Shown: positions 21,987 through 22,083 of the stretch, one piece after another | How the letters are laid out: every line of letters starts with the position of its first letter | How positions within the stretch are numbered: position 1 is the stretch's first letter | From: Halovenus sp. | Lineage (GTDB): Archaea; Halobacteriota; Halobacteria; Halobacteriales; Haloarculaceae | DNA length: 22,083 nucleotides | Direction of reading: 5' to 3' | Assembly (NCBI GenBank): GCA_003551265.1 | Contig: PUMG01000243.1 | Span: 1 to 22,083, forward strand | Notes under the pieces: generated by a model | Told to the model about the DNA's origin: nothing | The model's database searches: none | Seen by the model: the letters and a program-made list of their open reading frames with translations, nothing else | Translations under genes and position numbers: made by a program

Positions 21987-22083
21987 GACTGGCAGTGCTC
22001 GGCGCCGGTGCTGTGGGCTGTGCGGTCGTCGAACTCGCCACCCTCTACGGCCACACTGTAACCGGACTCGCCGATTCACAGAG
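21983..22083 (+). CDS. hom: Homoserine dehydrogenase, 5' end (partial)
   Basis: The frame runs off the right edge after 33 codons. It begins with GTG overlapping the ACT gene stop (GTGA) and encodes RLAVLGAGAVGCAVVELATLYGH, the Rossmann nucleotide-binding start GxGxVG expected of homoserine dehydrogenase, which reduces aspartate semialdehyde to homoserine. In haloarchaea an ACT-domain gene commonly precedes hom, as I recall. The Rossmann start alone would fit other dehydrogenases, so the name depends partly on context. Confidence 0.75.
   Translation, partial: MRLAVLGAGAVGCAVVELATLYGHTVTGLADSQ

Overview
The window reads as a chromosomal segment of a halophilic archaeon (class Halobacteria). 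Its proteins are strongly Asp/Glu-rich, the DNA is GC-rich, there is a Tat lipoprotein signal, a bacterio-opsin-activator type (HTH-10) regulator and a haloarchaeal DUF5820 protein. Many genes have a TATA box centred about 26-28 nt before the start codon, which indicates leaderless transcripts. I see no rRNA, tRNA, CRISPR array, transposase or integrase.

Layout. (1) 1-2130, minus: a PrkA-type protein kinase, followed by the first codons of another gene that is probably a second PrkA. (2) 2482-4198, plus: a DUF5820 protein and an MFS transporter. (3) 4324-9648, minus: a beta-RFAP synthase-like GHMP protein, valyl-tRNA synthetase and a DUF234-type archaeal ATPase. (4) 9735-16920: an unusual catabolic neighbourhood. 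On the minus strand lie a PaaK-type acyl/aryl-CoA ligase, an HTH-10 regulator, a LivK-type binding lipoprotein and an Acs-like acyl-CoA synthetase. Diverging from them on the plus strand is a close relative of LigM/DesA, the tetrahydrofolate-dependent aryl-methyl-ether demethylases. (5) 17007-19787, plus: a GNAT acetyltransferase, a 53-codon acidic small ORF, the methylmalonyl-CoA mutase catalytic subunit and methylmalonyl-CoA epimerase. (6) 19875-21256, minus: a NUDIX hydrolase and a DUF1028 protein. (7) 21453-end, plus: an ACT-domain protein overlapping the start of homoserine dehydrogenase.

How the genes may work together. LigM-like, PaaK-like, LivK, Acs-like and HTH-10 genes make a plausible module for sensing, taking up, CoA-activating and O-demethylating methoxylated aromatic (or similar methylated) acids. 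The C1 unit would go to a folate- or methanopterin-like carrier; a beta-RFAP synthase, which acts in methanopterin-type carrier synthesis, is encoded in the same window. The mutase/epimerase pair would carry propionyl-CoA carbon to succinyl-CoA.

The strongest non-coding signal is a family of 72-bp imperfect palindromes in intergenic spaces. There are four full copies (2379, 4202, 13198, 20472) and one degenerate copy (about 21294). The full copies align without gaps. Three begin within about 6 bp of a stop codon and lie in the same orientation relative to the gene they follow. Two copies show a compensatory base-pair change in the outer stem. This looks like an undescribed haloarchaeal ERIC/REP-like element.
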